Positions 32,337 through 40,580 of a stretch of DNA of 64,000 nucleotides are shown here, piece by piece (within the stretch, counting starts at the first letter, position 1; every line of letters starts with the position of its first letter). A program made the position numbers and the translations under genes. Source of the DNA: Sphingomonas sp. BK235 (GTDB lineage Bacteria > Pseudomonadota > Alphaproteobacteria > Sphingomonadales > Sphingomonadaceae); the NCBI RefSeq assembly GCF_004345855.1, contig NZ_SLXN01000004.1, positions 62,001 to 126,000 on the forward strand, written 5' to 3'. The notes beneath the pieces are model-generated. The model was given only the letters and a program-made list of their open reading frames with translations, did not search any database and had not been told where the DNA came from.

Positions 32337-33229
32337 CCGATATCCGCTACTCGATCGCGATCCTCACCTACGCGCGCGAGCCGATCCTCGCCGAGGTGAT
32401 CGAGCGGCTCGCCCGGCATCTCGCCGGGCGCGCCGATTATGAGCTGATCGTGATCGACAACAATGTCGAGCGGATCGATCGCACCGCGCAGCTCGCCCCG
32501 TTCGCGCATGCGGTGCACCTGTGGGACGGCGTCAACAAGGGCGTGGTCGCGCGCAACCTCGCGTTCGAGCGCGCGCGCGGCGAGGTCGTCGTGCTGCTCG
32601 ACGACGACGTGTTCGTCGAGACGCCCGACTTCCTCGACCGTTTCGGGGCGCTGTTCGACGCGACGCCGCGGCTCGGCGCGGTGACGATCCGCAAGCACGT
32701 CCGCGGCGAGACCCGCCCCCGCCCCGACCTGATCCCGCACACCGACAAGTCGATCGACCTGACCCGGCCGTTCGACACCTTCCGCTTCGTCGGCGGCTGC
32801 GTGGCGTTCCGCGCCGCGACGATCGCGGAGACCGGCGGCTTCCTCCCCGATTTCTTCTACGGGCTGGAGGAGATCGAGCTCTCCTACCGCATCATCGATC
32901 GCGGCTGGACGATCCGCTACCAGCCCGACGTGGTGTGCGAGGAGCTGGAGCATCCCGCCGGGCGCAAGCCCAAACGGCTGGTGCAGTCGGACCGGCTGAC
33001 CAACAAGTTCATCATCAGCTATCTGCGCATGCCCTCGCCGTACGTGTGGGTGAATTTGATCGCCTTCCCGCCCTATGCCTATGCCTTCGCGCGCGGCGAG
33101 ATGGACGTGGTGCGCGCGATGCGCCAGTTCGTGACGTGGCTGCGCCGCCGCGACCGCCCGGCGCGCGCGCCGATCGGCAAGGCGGCGCGACGCTATATCC
33201 GCGACTGCGGGGGGCATCTGTGGCGGTGA
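32333..33229 (+). CDS. GT2 glycosyltransferase
   Basis: 298 residues. GT-A family 2 features: YSIAILTYAREPILAEVIERL, YELIVIDNN, NKGVVARNLAFERARGEVVVLLDDDVFVE (metal-binding Asp run), VGGCVAFRAATIAETGGFLPDFFYGLEEIELSYRIIDRG. The last block, with acidic Glu-Glu and ELSYR, is the acceptor and base region seen in rhamnosyltransferase-like and other EPS GT2 enzymes. The start ATG overlaps the flippase stop by 4 bp. No membrane helices. Sugar unknown. Confidence 0.9.
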   Translation: MTDIRYSIAILTYAREPILAEVIERLARHLAGRADYELIVIDNNVERIDRTAQLAPFAHAVHLWDGVNKGVVARNLAFERARGEVVVLLDDDVFVETPDFLDRFGALFDATPRLGAVTIRKHVRGETRPRPDLIPHTDKSIDLTRPFDTFRFVGGCVAFRAATIAETGGFLPDFFYGLEEIELSYRIIDRGWTIRYQPDVVCEELEHPAGRKPKRLVQSDRLTNKFIISYLRMPSPYVWVNLIAFPPYAYAFARGEMDVVRAMRQFVTWLRRRDRPARAPIGKAARRYIRDCGGHLWR

Positions 33230-33241
33230 GGGGTCATACTG

Positions 33242-33380
33242 ATCCTCCCCTGCAAGGGGAGGTGGCAGCGCGGAGCGCTGACGGAGGGGTGACCCGGCCG
33301 GCGAGCGCGCACGCCATCGCCATCCGCGACACCCCTCCACCAGCCTGCGGCTGGTCCCCCTCCCCCTCCGGGGGAGGACC
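33242..33380. repeat. Intergenic repeat with CCTCCCC hairpin arms
   Basis: Between the GT2 and aldo/keto reductase genes. The left arm is CCTCCCCTGCAAGGGGAGG followed by GGCAGCGCGGAGCGCTGACG; the right arm has CCACCAGCCTGCGGCTGG and CCCCCTCCGGGGGAGG, with ACCCCTCC matching GGAGGGGT in the left half. This is a composite of nested hairpins of a type I recognise as common between genes in alphaproteobacteria. Confidence 0.6.
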
Positions 33381-33407
33381 TGACGTCACTCACCCGGAGA
33401 CCCGCCG

Positions 33408-34226
33408 ATGACCGCGCCCGCGTTCCCGCCGCTCGGCCTCGGCTGTGCCAAGATGGGGTCGTTCAACAATCCCAGCACGCTCGCCGACAGCGTCGCGCTG
33501 ATCCAACTCGCGCTCGACTTGGGCGTGACCCTGCTCGACACCGCCAACATCTACGGCCAGGGCGACAGCGAGCGCGCGATCGGGCGCGCGCTGCGCGGCC
33601 AGCGCCACCGCGCGCAGGTCGTCACCAAGGCGGGCAACGCTTTCTCCGCCAAGATGCGGCTGATGCGCCCGCTCAAGCCGCTGCTGCGCGCGGTGCTGGC
33701 GCGGCGCCAGATGGGCGCGGCGGTGACCGCGCAGCGCGCCGGCGCGATGCGCACCGACTGGAGCCACGCCGGGCTGCTGCGCGAGCTCGACGGCTCGCTG
33801 CGCCGGCTGCGCAGCGATCACGTCGACGCCTTCCTGCTCCACAGCCCCGACGCCGCGACGATCGCGCGCGGCGAGGCGGTGGGTGCGCTCGCCGAGGCCA
33901 AGACATCGGGGCGCGCGCGGCTGGTCGGCATCGCCTGCGACGACCTCGCCGGGCTCGACGCCGCGCTGGCGAGCGGGGTGACCGAGGTGCTCGAACTGCC
34001 GTGGGACGTGATCGCGGCGATCGCCGAGGACGCGCGCGGCGCGGCGATCCGCGCGCGCGGCATCCCGGTGATCGCGCGCGAGGTGCTGCGTTTCCAGCCC
34101 GGCGTCGACGCCGCGGCGGCGGTGCGGCGCGCGCACGCGTCGCCGCTGGTCGCCACCACGCTGATCGGCTCGCGCCAGCCCGAGCGCGTGCGCGCGCTGG
34201 CGGCGGCGATCGGCGAGGGGCGGTAA
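33408..34226 (+). CDS. Aldo/keto reductase family protein
   Basis: 272 residues, shorter than the usual ~320. NADPH-dependent TIM-barrel oxidoreductase with the catalytic tetrad visible: Asp and Tyr in LLDTANIYGQGDSERAIG, Lys in RAQVVTKAG, His in VDAFLLHSPD. The first strand reads FPPLGLGCAKMGSF. The C-terminal cofactor block is ATTLIGSRQPERVR. The gene sits between a GT2 and a Gfo/Idh oxidoreductase, which suggests a role in making or modifying an EPS sugar, though EPS-locus AKR proteins rarely have proven substrates. Confidence 0.85.
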   Translation: MTAPAFPPLGLGCAKMGSFNNPSTLADSVALIQLALDLGVTLLDTANIYGQGDSERAIGRALRGQRHRAQVVTKAGNAFSAKMRLMRPLKPLLRAVLARRQMGAAVTAQRAGAMRTDWSHAGLLRELDGSLRRLRSDHVDAFLLHSPDAATIARGEAVGALAEAKTSGRARLVGIACDDLAGLDAALASGVTEVLELPWDVIAAIAEDARGAAIRARGIPVIAREVLRFQPGVDAAAAVRRAHASPLVATTLIGSRQPERVRALAAAIGEGR

Positions 34227-34245
34227 CATCGAGACGACCCCACCT

Positions 34246-34341
34246 CGTCATGCCGGGCTCGACCCGGCATCCATCGTGCCCCGGGCGCCTCGGCCGGTGT
34301 GTACGCGGCACCCTGGATCCCGGCTCAAGGCCGGGATGACG
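34246..34341. repeat. 96-bp intergenic repeat, copy 1
   Basis: Bounded by inverted CGTCATGCCGGG and CCGGGATGACG. The left end folds as CCGGGCTCGACCCGG and the right end as CCCGGCTCAAGGCCGGG; the interior holds GCGGCACCCTGGATCC. Same length and architecture as 38,105-38,200 and 51,510-51,605. Confidence 0.7.
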
Positions 34342-34397
34342 AACGGGATAGAACGGTTCGAACGTCCCACGGCGGCATCGACGGGAAGGACAGAAGC

Positions 34398-35711
34398 ATG
34401 AAGATCGCGTTCGTCGGCTGCGGCTATGTCTTCGACATCTACATGCGCACGCGCTGGGCCTATCCCGAGATCGAGATCTGCGGCGTCTACGACCGCGACG
34501 CCGCGCGCGCGCAGGTGGTGCACGATCACTACGGCTTCGCGCTCTATCCCTCGCTCGAGGCGCTGCTGGCGGACGCGCGGGTCGAGGTGGTGATCAATCT
34601 CACCAGCATCGCCTCGCACGAGGAGGTGACCCGCCGCGCGCTCGAGGCGGGCAAGCACGTCTATACCGAGAAGCCGATCACCACCGAGCCGGCGCGCACC
34701 CGCGCCCTGTTCGAGCTGGCCGAGGCCAGGGGCCGCGTGCTCGCCGCCGCGCCGTGCAACCTCTATTCCGACGCGGTGATGACGCTGTGGAAGGCGATCG
34801 CCGACGGCGCGATCGGCCGCCCCGTGCTGGTCTATGCCGAGCTCGACGACAATCCCGCACACCTGATGCGGCTCGACACGGTGACGAGCCCGACCGGCGC
34901 GCCTTTCCCTTATGCCGAGGAGCTGCAGGAGGGCTGCACCGTCGAGCATATCGGCTATCACCTCGCCTGGCTGTGCGCGCTGTTCGGCCCGGTGCGCGCG
35001 GTGACCGCTTTCTCGACCTGCCTCGTTCCCGACAAGAACACGCCCGAGCCGCTCCACCCCGCCACCACGCCCGACCTCTCCGTGGCGTGCCTCGCTTTCG
35101 ATGGCGGCGTCGCCGCGCGCGTGACGTGCAGCTGGGTAGCACCGCGCGACCACCAGATGCGGGTCATCGGCGAGGCGGGTGAGATCAGCGTCGACAACGT
35201 CTTCCACGACCAGTCGCCGGTCTTCCTCGAGCGCTTCTCGCGCGTCAGCCTCAGCGCGCGCAAGGCGTATAGCGCGCGCAGCCAGCCAGCGATCGGGCGG
35301 CGCTTCGGCATCAAGGGACGGCGTCTGGCGCTGGTGCGGCGCTGGAAGTCGCACGCGGTCGAGGCCGAGCGCGGCGTCGGCAACTCGCCCAAGCACAAAT
35401 TGGTGAGCTGGCTGCGCCGCCGCGAGGTCTACGCGCAGGACAAGATCCTCGGCATCGCCGAGATGGGCAAGGCGCTGGCGGAAGGGCGCCCGCAGCTGAT
35501 GGGGCCGGATTTCCTCCTGCACCTCAACGAGCTGACGATGCTGGTGCAGGACGCGGGCGCGCGCGGCGCGACCGTGGTGCCGAGCACCAGCTTCGCCCCG
35601 CTCGCGCTGCCCGCCGAGCTCGCCGACGCGCCCGATTATCGCGCCGGCTATCGCGCGCGCCTCGCCGAGCGCACCGCCGCGAGCGCGGTCGAGCGGATGC
35701 ACCGGCGCTGA
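34398..35711 (+). CDS. Gfo/Idh/MocA family oxidoreductase
   Basis: 437 residues from the ATG at 34,398, with GGAAGGA 8 bp upstream. The N-terminal Rossmann fold (KIAFVGCGYVFDIYMRTRW, EICGVYDRDAARAQ) and the family signature HVYTEKPITTEPARTR show an NAD(P)-dependent sugar dehydrogenase or reductase. The C-terminal beta-sheet domain includes EELQEGCTVEHIGYHLAWLCALFGP, with a possible catalytic His. About 100 residues longer than most family members, with a basic insertion near residues 275-320. Probably oxidises or reduces a nucleotide sugar for this EPS; substrate unknown. Confidence 0.85.
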   Translation: MKIAFVGCGYVFDIYMRTRWAYPEIEICGVYDRDAARAQVVHDHYGFALYPSLEALLADARVEVVINLTSIASHEEVTRRALEAGKHVYTEKPITTEPARTRALFELAEARGRVLAAAPCNLYSDAVMTLWKAIADGAIGRPVLVYAELDDNPAHLMRLDTVTSPTGAPFPYAEELQEGCTVEHIGYHLAWLCALFGPVRAVTAFSTCLVPDKNTPEPLHPATTPDLSVACLAFDGGVAARVTCSWVAPRDHQMRVIGEAGEISVDNVFHDQSPVFLERFSRVSLSARKAYSARSQPAIGRRFGIKGRRLALVRRWKSHAVEAERGVGNSPKHKLVSWLRRREVYAQDKILGIAEMGKALAEGRPQLMGPDFLLHLNELTMLVQDAGARGATVVPSTSFAPLALPAELADAPDYRAGYRARLAERTAASAVERMHRR

Positions 35712-35807
35712 GCCGGGACGGGACAGTGCGCGCGGTGGGGCGCCGATGGACACGATCGGAAACTTCCGTGTATCGGAAAGCTTAGCCAGTCATGGAGGGC
35801 GGTGGCG

Positions 35808-37208
35808 GTGAGTGAGGGTTCCGACGACGGCCGCCGCGCGCCACCGGCGCTCGACCAATTCGGCATGCCGATCAAGGGCGGCGCCGCGCCCCAGCGCCGC
35901 CGCGTGCGGCGCAGCGGCAGCGGCAGCGGCACGGACGGCAGTGGTGGCAGCGGTCGCGGCGGCGCGGCGGACGAGCCCGACACGCGCGAGCAGGAAGCGA
36001 CGCAACAGAAGGTCGTCTTCGGCGTCTTCGCGGCGATGCTGGTCGGCATCACCGTGCTGCAGAAGATCGGCTATGGCCCCGACGGCGCGATCATCCCGGT
36101 GATCCTGCCGATCGCGCTGGTGGCGCTGGCGGTGGGCGTGCTGTTCGCGCGGCCGGTCTTCCGCCCCGAGCGCGCGATCCTGTACCTCGCCGTCGTGGTC
36201 ACCTCGGCGCTCAGCACCGTGCTGTTCACCCGCACCTTCTCGATCAGCAGCATCGGCCTCTATTTCCTGCTGTACCTGCCCTTCCTGGTGGCGTTCGACA
36301 CGACCCAGGAGACCTATCGCCGCTGCCTCATGCTGTTCAGCAACCTGATGCTCGGCTTCGCGGTGATCGTGTGGATCCAGCATGCGATTCAGTTCACGAT
36401 CGGCTGGCAATATTGGCCCGACCTCGACGAGCTGGTGCCCAGCGCCTATCTGGTGCCCGAGTTCCTCTATATCCAGCCGATCCAGTTCGGCATGAAATAT
36501 ATGAAGCCGTCGGGGATCACCTTCCTCGAGGTGTCGTTCATCTCGCAGTTCATCACGCTGGCGCTGATCATCGAGCTGCTGTTCCTCCACCGCATGATGC
36601 GCGCGGTGTTCCTCGGCGCGACGCTGTTCGCCACCTTCGCGGGCACCGGGCTGGCGCTGTTGCTGGTGGCGCTGCCGATCGTGTTCACGCGGATGAACAT
36701 CCGCACCTTCGTCACCGTGCTCGCCACCGCCTTCATCGCGCTGTTCGTCGCGCTCCAGCTGCAATGGTTCGACATGGTGGCGAACCGCATGGGCGAGTTC
36801 CAGAAACAGGGCACCAGCGGCAGCTCGCGCTTCGTCGAGCCGCTCGACCGCGTCCGTCGCGCGCTGCTGGAACCGTCGGCGATCTTCTCGGGCGTCGGCC
36901 CGGGGCAGATCGAGCGCGGCGGCAACACCTTCTGGTGGCCGATCGTCAAGGCGGTGGTGGAATACGGGCTGATCCAGGGGCTGCTGCTCTATGCCTTCCT
37001 GCTCTTCTCGATGTTCGACCGCACCCCCAGCCGGCCCTTCGCGATCATCCTGATCCTGTGGTATTCGTTCGAAGGCACGCTGCTGACCCCGCTCAACCCG
37101 ATCGCGCTGGTGATGATGTCGTCGATGTTCATCCTGCGCGACACGCCCGCGCCGGCGCGCCGCGCGCGCAGCGGTGCGGCGGCCGCCGCGACCCCGGCGA
37201 CGGCGTGA
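35808..37208 (+). CDS. Polymerase-like membrane protein (third Wzy candidate)
   Basis: 466 residues. The GTG at 35,808 is preferred over the GTG at 35,802 because GGAGGG (35,794-35,799) is 8 bp from it. The first ~60 residues are a Gly/Ser/Arg-rich cytoplasmic tail; then about eleven membrane helices. A periplasmic region with GSSRFVEPLDRVRRALLEPSAIFSGVGPGQIERGGNTFWWPIVK resembles the long loop of O-antigen polymerases. It ends in a GTGA overlap with a phosphatase gene. Function is assigned from topology, the loop and the neighbours. Confidence 0.72.
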   Translation: MSEGSDDGRRAPPALDQFGMPIKGGAAPQRRRVRRSGSGSGTDGSGGSGRGGAADEPDTREQEATQQKVVFGVFAAMLVGITVLQKIGYGPDGAIIPVILPIALVALAVGVLFARPVFRPERAILYLAVVVTSALSTVLFTRTFSISSIGLYFLLYLPFLVAFDTTQETYRRCLMLFSNLMLGFAVIVWIQHAIQFTIGWQYWPDLDELVPSAYLVPEFLYIQPIQFGMKYMKPSGITFLEVSFISQFITLALIIELLFLHRMMRAVFLGATLFATFAGTGLALLLVALPIVFTRMNIRTFVTVLATAFIALFVALQLQWFDMVANRMGEFQKQGTSGSSRFVEPLDRVRRALLEPSAIFSGVGPGQIERGGNTFWWPIVKAVVEYGLIQGLLLYAFLLFSMFDRTPSRPFAIILILWYSFEGTLLTPLNPIALVMMSSMFILRDTPAPARRARSGAAAAATPATA

Positions 37209-37972
37209 CCGCGATGCCGCCACTGACCGACCGGCTGACCTATGCCGTGGGCGACATCCACGGCCGCGCCGATCTGCTCGCCCGGCTGCTCGACCAGGTG
37301 CGCGCCGATCGCGCCGCGCGCGCGGTGCCGGGGCGCGCGCTGATGGTGTTCCTCGGCGATTACGTCGACCGCGGGCCGCGCTCGCGCGAGGTGATCGACC
37401 AGCTCATCGCCTTCGCCGAGGACCCCGCGTTCGAGAGTCGCTTCCTGCTGGGCAACCACGAGGACGCGATGCTCGACTATCTCGACGGGCGGATCAGCGG
37501 ATTGGGGTGGAGCAAACACGGCGGCGACACCACGTTGCGCTCCTATGGCGTGACCCCGCCTGCGGAGGAATCGCGCACCGCCTGGGCGGCGCGGCGCGAC
37601 GCCTTCCGCGCCGCGGTGCCGCCGGCGCATCGCGCCTTCCTCGAGCGGCTCGAGCTGTCGGTGGTGCAGGATCGGCTGCTGTTCGTTCATGCCGGGATCC
37701 GTCCGGGCGTGGCGCTGGAGCAGCAGGACAAGCGCGATCTCCTGTGGATCCGCCGCGAATTCCTCCAGGCCGAGCGGAGCGACGGCTGGCTGGTGGTCCA
37801 CGGCCATACCCCGAAGGAAGAGGCCTATGCCGGCCCGGGGCGGCTCTGTCTCGACAGCGGCAGCTACCTGAGCGGGCGACTCACCGCGGCGGTGTTCGAC
37901 GGCGCCGAGGTGACGCTGATCGAGACCCACGGCCGCGCGCCGCGGCCCTTCCCGGTGCAGCTGGCGGGCTGA
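37205..37972 (+). CDS. PPP-family metallophosphoesterase
   Basis: 255 residues from a GTG at 37,205 that overlaps the stop of the polymerase-like gene by 4 bp; the ATG at 37,214 is the alternative. The PPP phosphatase motifs are all present: AVGDIHGRADLL, FLGDYVDRGPRS, LLGNHEDAML, FVHAGIRPG and VVHGHTP. Such enzymes use two metal ions to remove phosphate from Ser/Thr (and sometimes Tyr) residues or small molecules. Translational coupling to a membrane polymerase suggests a regulatory role in EPS synthesis, possibly opposing the tyrosine autokinase upstream; that is inference. Confidence 0.88.
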   Translation: MTAMPPLTDRLTYAVGDIHGRADLLARLLDQVRADRAARAVPGRALMVFLGDYVDRGPRSREVIDQLIAFAEDPAFESRFLLGNHEDAMLDYLDGRISGLGWSKHGGDTTLRSYGVTPPAEESRTAWAARRDAFRAAVPPAHRAFLERLELSVVQDRLLFVHAGIRPGVALEQQDKRDLLWIRREFLQAERSDGWLVVHGHTPKEEAYAGPGRLCLDSGSYLSGRLTAAVFDGAEVTLIETHGRAPRPFPVQLAG

Positions 37973-38015
37973 GGCTCGACGGGTGCGGACTCGGATAGGG
38001 ATTGAACCGTCGGCC

Positions 38016-38240
38016 GTCTGATCTGCCGCTGCTTCCCACGCGCGTGATGCGCTGCCACGAGGCAGGCCGCTTGTTCGTCCAGCCCGATCATCCCGGTCCA
38101 CCCCCGTCATCCCGGCCTTGAGCCGGGATCCATCCTTCCGGGAGAGCAACGTCTCCCGCTCCCGCGGCACCATGGATCCCGGGTCGAGCCCGGGATGACG
38201 GGGTGATCCGCTTCCGCGACATTGAACATCTTGGGTCCAC
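38016..38240. repeat. Long dispersed repeat, copy A
   Basis: Shares a common order of blocks with 51,444-51,646: GTCTGATCTNCCGCTGCTT at the left, a 96-bp hairpin element in the middle (here 38,105-38,200), and CCGCTTCCGCGACANTGAAC then GGGTCC at the right. A 39-bp run (38,163-38,201) is identical to 51,568-51,606. Same orientation in both places. Confidence 0.75.
38105..38200. repeat. 96-bp intergenic repeat, copy 2
   Basis: Bounded by CGTCATCCCGG and CCGGGATGACG. The left hairpin is CCCGGCCTTGAGCCGGG and the right hairpin CCCGGGTCGAGCCCGGG, with GCGGCACCATGGATCC next to the right arm. Lies inside the long dispersed repeat. Confidence 0.75.
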
Positions 38241-38424
38241 ACCCGCGCGATCGGCAAACATCGCTGGCCATCGCCGCCTTATTCCGCTAACGTCACGAAT
38301 GCCGCGGAAATGGTTGACGCGTGTTCATCAATAATCCGCACTTAACTGCGTTCGGTGACGAAGCTTTCTACGCTTGCCCGGTAATAGACGTCCAATCGAA
38401 TCTCTCTCGTATTGGACGGCGGCA

Positions 38425-40440
38425 ATGCAGAACTCCGTGTATATCGACAACAGCATGAAATCTGTCGTGCAGAATGCGGTCTGGCTGAACAACAAGCTCG
38501 ACGCGATCCAGCTCGTCGGCGGGTTCGGCAGCTGGTGGGACTTCAACGAATCGCCCAAGTGGATCGCGCAGCAGGTCGCGGGCGCCGATCTCGACATCAA
38601 ATGGTCGATCGGCCTGATTCCCTGGGGCGCCACGCTCGAGAATGCCGCCAAGGGCCAGTATAACGACAAGTATCTCGGCCTCGCCAAGGACATGGTCGCC
38701 ATGGCGGGCGGCGACGACAAGATCTATGTCCGGCTCGGTTGGGAGATGAACGGCAACGGCTGGTTCCCCTGGTCCGCCAACGGCCATGAGAAGGCCTATG
38801 TCGGCGCGTTTCAGCAGTTCGTCGACACCTTCCGCTCGGTGTCGGACAAGTTCGTCTTCGAGTGGACCCCGAACATCGGCAGCCAGGGCATGGACCCGGC
38901 CAGCACCTATCCCGGCGACGCTTATGTCGACGTGATCGGGCTCGACTTCTATTACAACACGAAATGGGATCCCAAGGACCCGGTCGCGGCGTTCAACTAT
39001 TTCGTCAACCAGCCGTTCGGGCTGCAATGGCAGCAGGATTTCGCCGCCGCGCACGGCAAGCCGACCGCGGTCGGCGAGTGGGGCGTCAATTCCGACACCG
39101 CGGGCGCCTTCATCGAGATGGCGGCGCAGTGGTTCGAGGACCACAACGTCACCTACCAGAATTACTGGAACTCCAACGCCGACTTCGAGGGGCGCCTGTC
39201 GGACGGGCAATATCCCAACGCGGGCAAGGTGTTCCAGGCGATCTTCGGCCAGGGCATCGATCCCTTCGCCAACGACACCAAGGTGGTGAACCGCAGCGGC
39301 GGCAGCGGCGTCGACATGCTGATCGGCCACGCCGGCAACGACACGCTCTCGGGTGGCGCGGGCAATGACTTCCTGCACGGCCGCGCCGGCAACGACTGGC
39401 TCGACGGCGGCGCGGGCAACGACCTGCTCGACGGCGGCACCGGCGCGGACATGATGATCGGCGGGACCGGCGACGACACCTATCGCGTCGATCATGTCGG
39501 CGACACGGTGGTCGAGAAGCCCGGCGAGGGCTATGACACGGTGGAATCCTCGATCGACTTCGACATGGCCGGGCTCAACGTCGAGGCGCTCCGGCTCACC
39601 GGCACCGCCAACCTCAAGGCCTATGGCAGCGCCGACGCCGACACGATCACGGGGAACGACGGCAACAACCTGATCGACGGGCGCGGCGGCGCCGACACGA
39701 TGGCGGGGGGCCGCGGCGACGACACTTATTATGTCGACCATGTCGGCGACAAGGTCATCGAGCTCGCCGGCCAGGGCAACGACACCGTTCATGCCTCGGT
39801 CTCGTTCGACCTGGCGGGCACCTCGGTCGAGACGCTGCGCCTCACCGGCAACGCGCATCTCTCCGCCTTCGGCAACGACGATGCCAACGCCTTGTTCGGC
39901 AATGCCGGCAACAACGTGCTCGACGGGCGCGGCGGTGCGGACGTGATGACCGGCGGCGCCGGCGACGACGTCTATTATGTCGACCATGTCGGCGACAAGG
40001 TGATCGAGCTCCAGGGCAAGGCGCAGGGCAATGACACCGTCTATGCCTCGGTCAGCTACAATCTCGCCGCCACCTTCGTCGAGACGCTGGTGCTGACCGG
40101 CACCGGCAACATCAGCGCCACCGGCAACAGCCAGGCCAACACGCTGATCGGCAACGCGGGCGACAATGTCCTCAACGGCATGGGCGGCAATGACGTGCTG
40201 ACCGGCGGGGGCGGCAGCGACACGTTCGTCTTCACCAAGGCGGGCCATGCCACCATCACCGACTTCGGCGCCGGCGACGTGCTCGACCTCGCCGGGCTGC
40301 TCAAGGGCAACAAGGTCGCCACCGTCGCGCAGGAGCATGACGGCGTGCTGGTGACGATCGACGCGGGCAGCTCGGTGCTGCTCGAGGGGCTCGATCTGGC
40401 GCACCTGCTCAAGACCGACACCGGCTTTCACTTCGTGTGA
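38425..40440 (+). CDS. GH26-like glycosidase with C-terminal RTX repeats
   Basis: 671 residues from the ATG at 38,425 (GGACGG 5 bp upstream); a TTG at 38,374 would add 17. Residues ~1-285 resemble GH26 (beta-mannanase clan GH-A): acid/base E107 in VRLGWEMNGNGWFPW and nucleophile E218 in AVGEWGV, with FVFEWTPN. From ~290 on come RTX calcium-binding nonapeptides (GGAGNDFLHG, GGAGNDLLDG and similar) in several blocks alternating with ~50-residue units ending in VETLRLTGNA. There is no N-terminal signal peptide, as expected for type I secretion through a C-terminal signal. It may trim or release the EPS outside the cell; the T1SS genes are not in the window. Confidence 0.85.
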   Translation: MQNSVYIDNSMKSVVQNAVWLNNKLDAIQLVGGFGSWWDFNESPKWIAQQVAGADLDIKWSIGLIPWGATLENAAKGQYNDKYLGLAKDMVAMAGGDDKIYVRLGWEMNGNGWFPWSANGHEKAYVGAFQQFVDTFRSVSDKFVFEWTPNIGSQGMDPASTYPGDAYVDVIGLDFYYNTKWDPKDPVAAFNYFVNQPFGLQWQQDFAAAHGKPTAVGEWGVNSDTAGAFIEMAAQWFEDHNVTYQNYWNSNADFEGRLSDGQYPNAGKVFQAIFGQGIDPFANDTKVVNRSGGSGVDMLIGHAGNDTLSGGAGNDFLHGRAGNDWLDGGAGNDLLDGGTGADMMIGGTGDDTYRVDHVGDTVVEKPGEGYDTVESSIDFDMAGLNVEALRLTGTANLKAYGSADADTITGNDGNNLIDGRGGADTMAGGRGDDTYYVDHVGDKVIELAGQGNDTVHASVSFDLAGTSVETLRLTGNAHLSAFGNDDANALFGNAGNNVLDGRGGADVMTGGAGDDVYYVDHVGDKVIELQGKAQGNDTVYASVSYNLAATFVETLVLTGTGNISATGNSQANTLIGNAGDNVLNGMGGNDVLTGGGGSDTFVFTKAGHATITDFGAGDVLDLAGLLKGNKVATVAQEHDGVLVTIDAGSSVLLEGLDLAHLLKTDTGFHFV

Positions 40441-40580
40441 GCCGCGCGGGGGGCGCGGGGCGGCGGCACGGCGCCGCGGCCCGGCGCCCCCCGCACCCGC
40501 CCCGCCGCGCGCGGGCTTACTGAGCACTTGCAGCAATTTGCGTTATCGGGGATGGCAGGATCGTCTAGCAGGGGACGATC

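Larger units (their letters stand above)
37973..38424. other. Intergenic stretch of about 450 bp
   Basis: No gene was recognised. The first two thirds hold the long dispersed repeat (38,016-38,240) with a 96-bp element in its middle. The rest, from about 38,250, is AT-richer (TTCATCAATAATCCGCACTT) and probably holds the promoter of the glycosidase gene. Confidence 0.6.

Noticed and set aside
39290..40200. Periodic DNA repeats
   Set aside because: They encode RTX nonapeptides and the units between them; not a separate DNA element.
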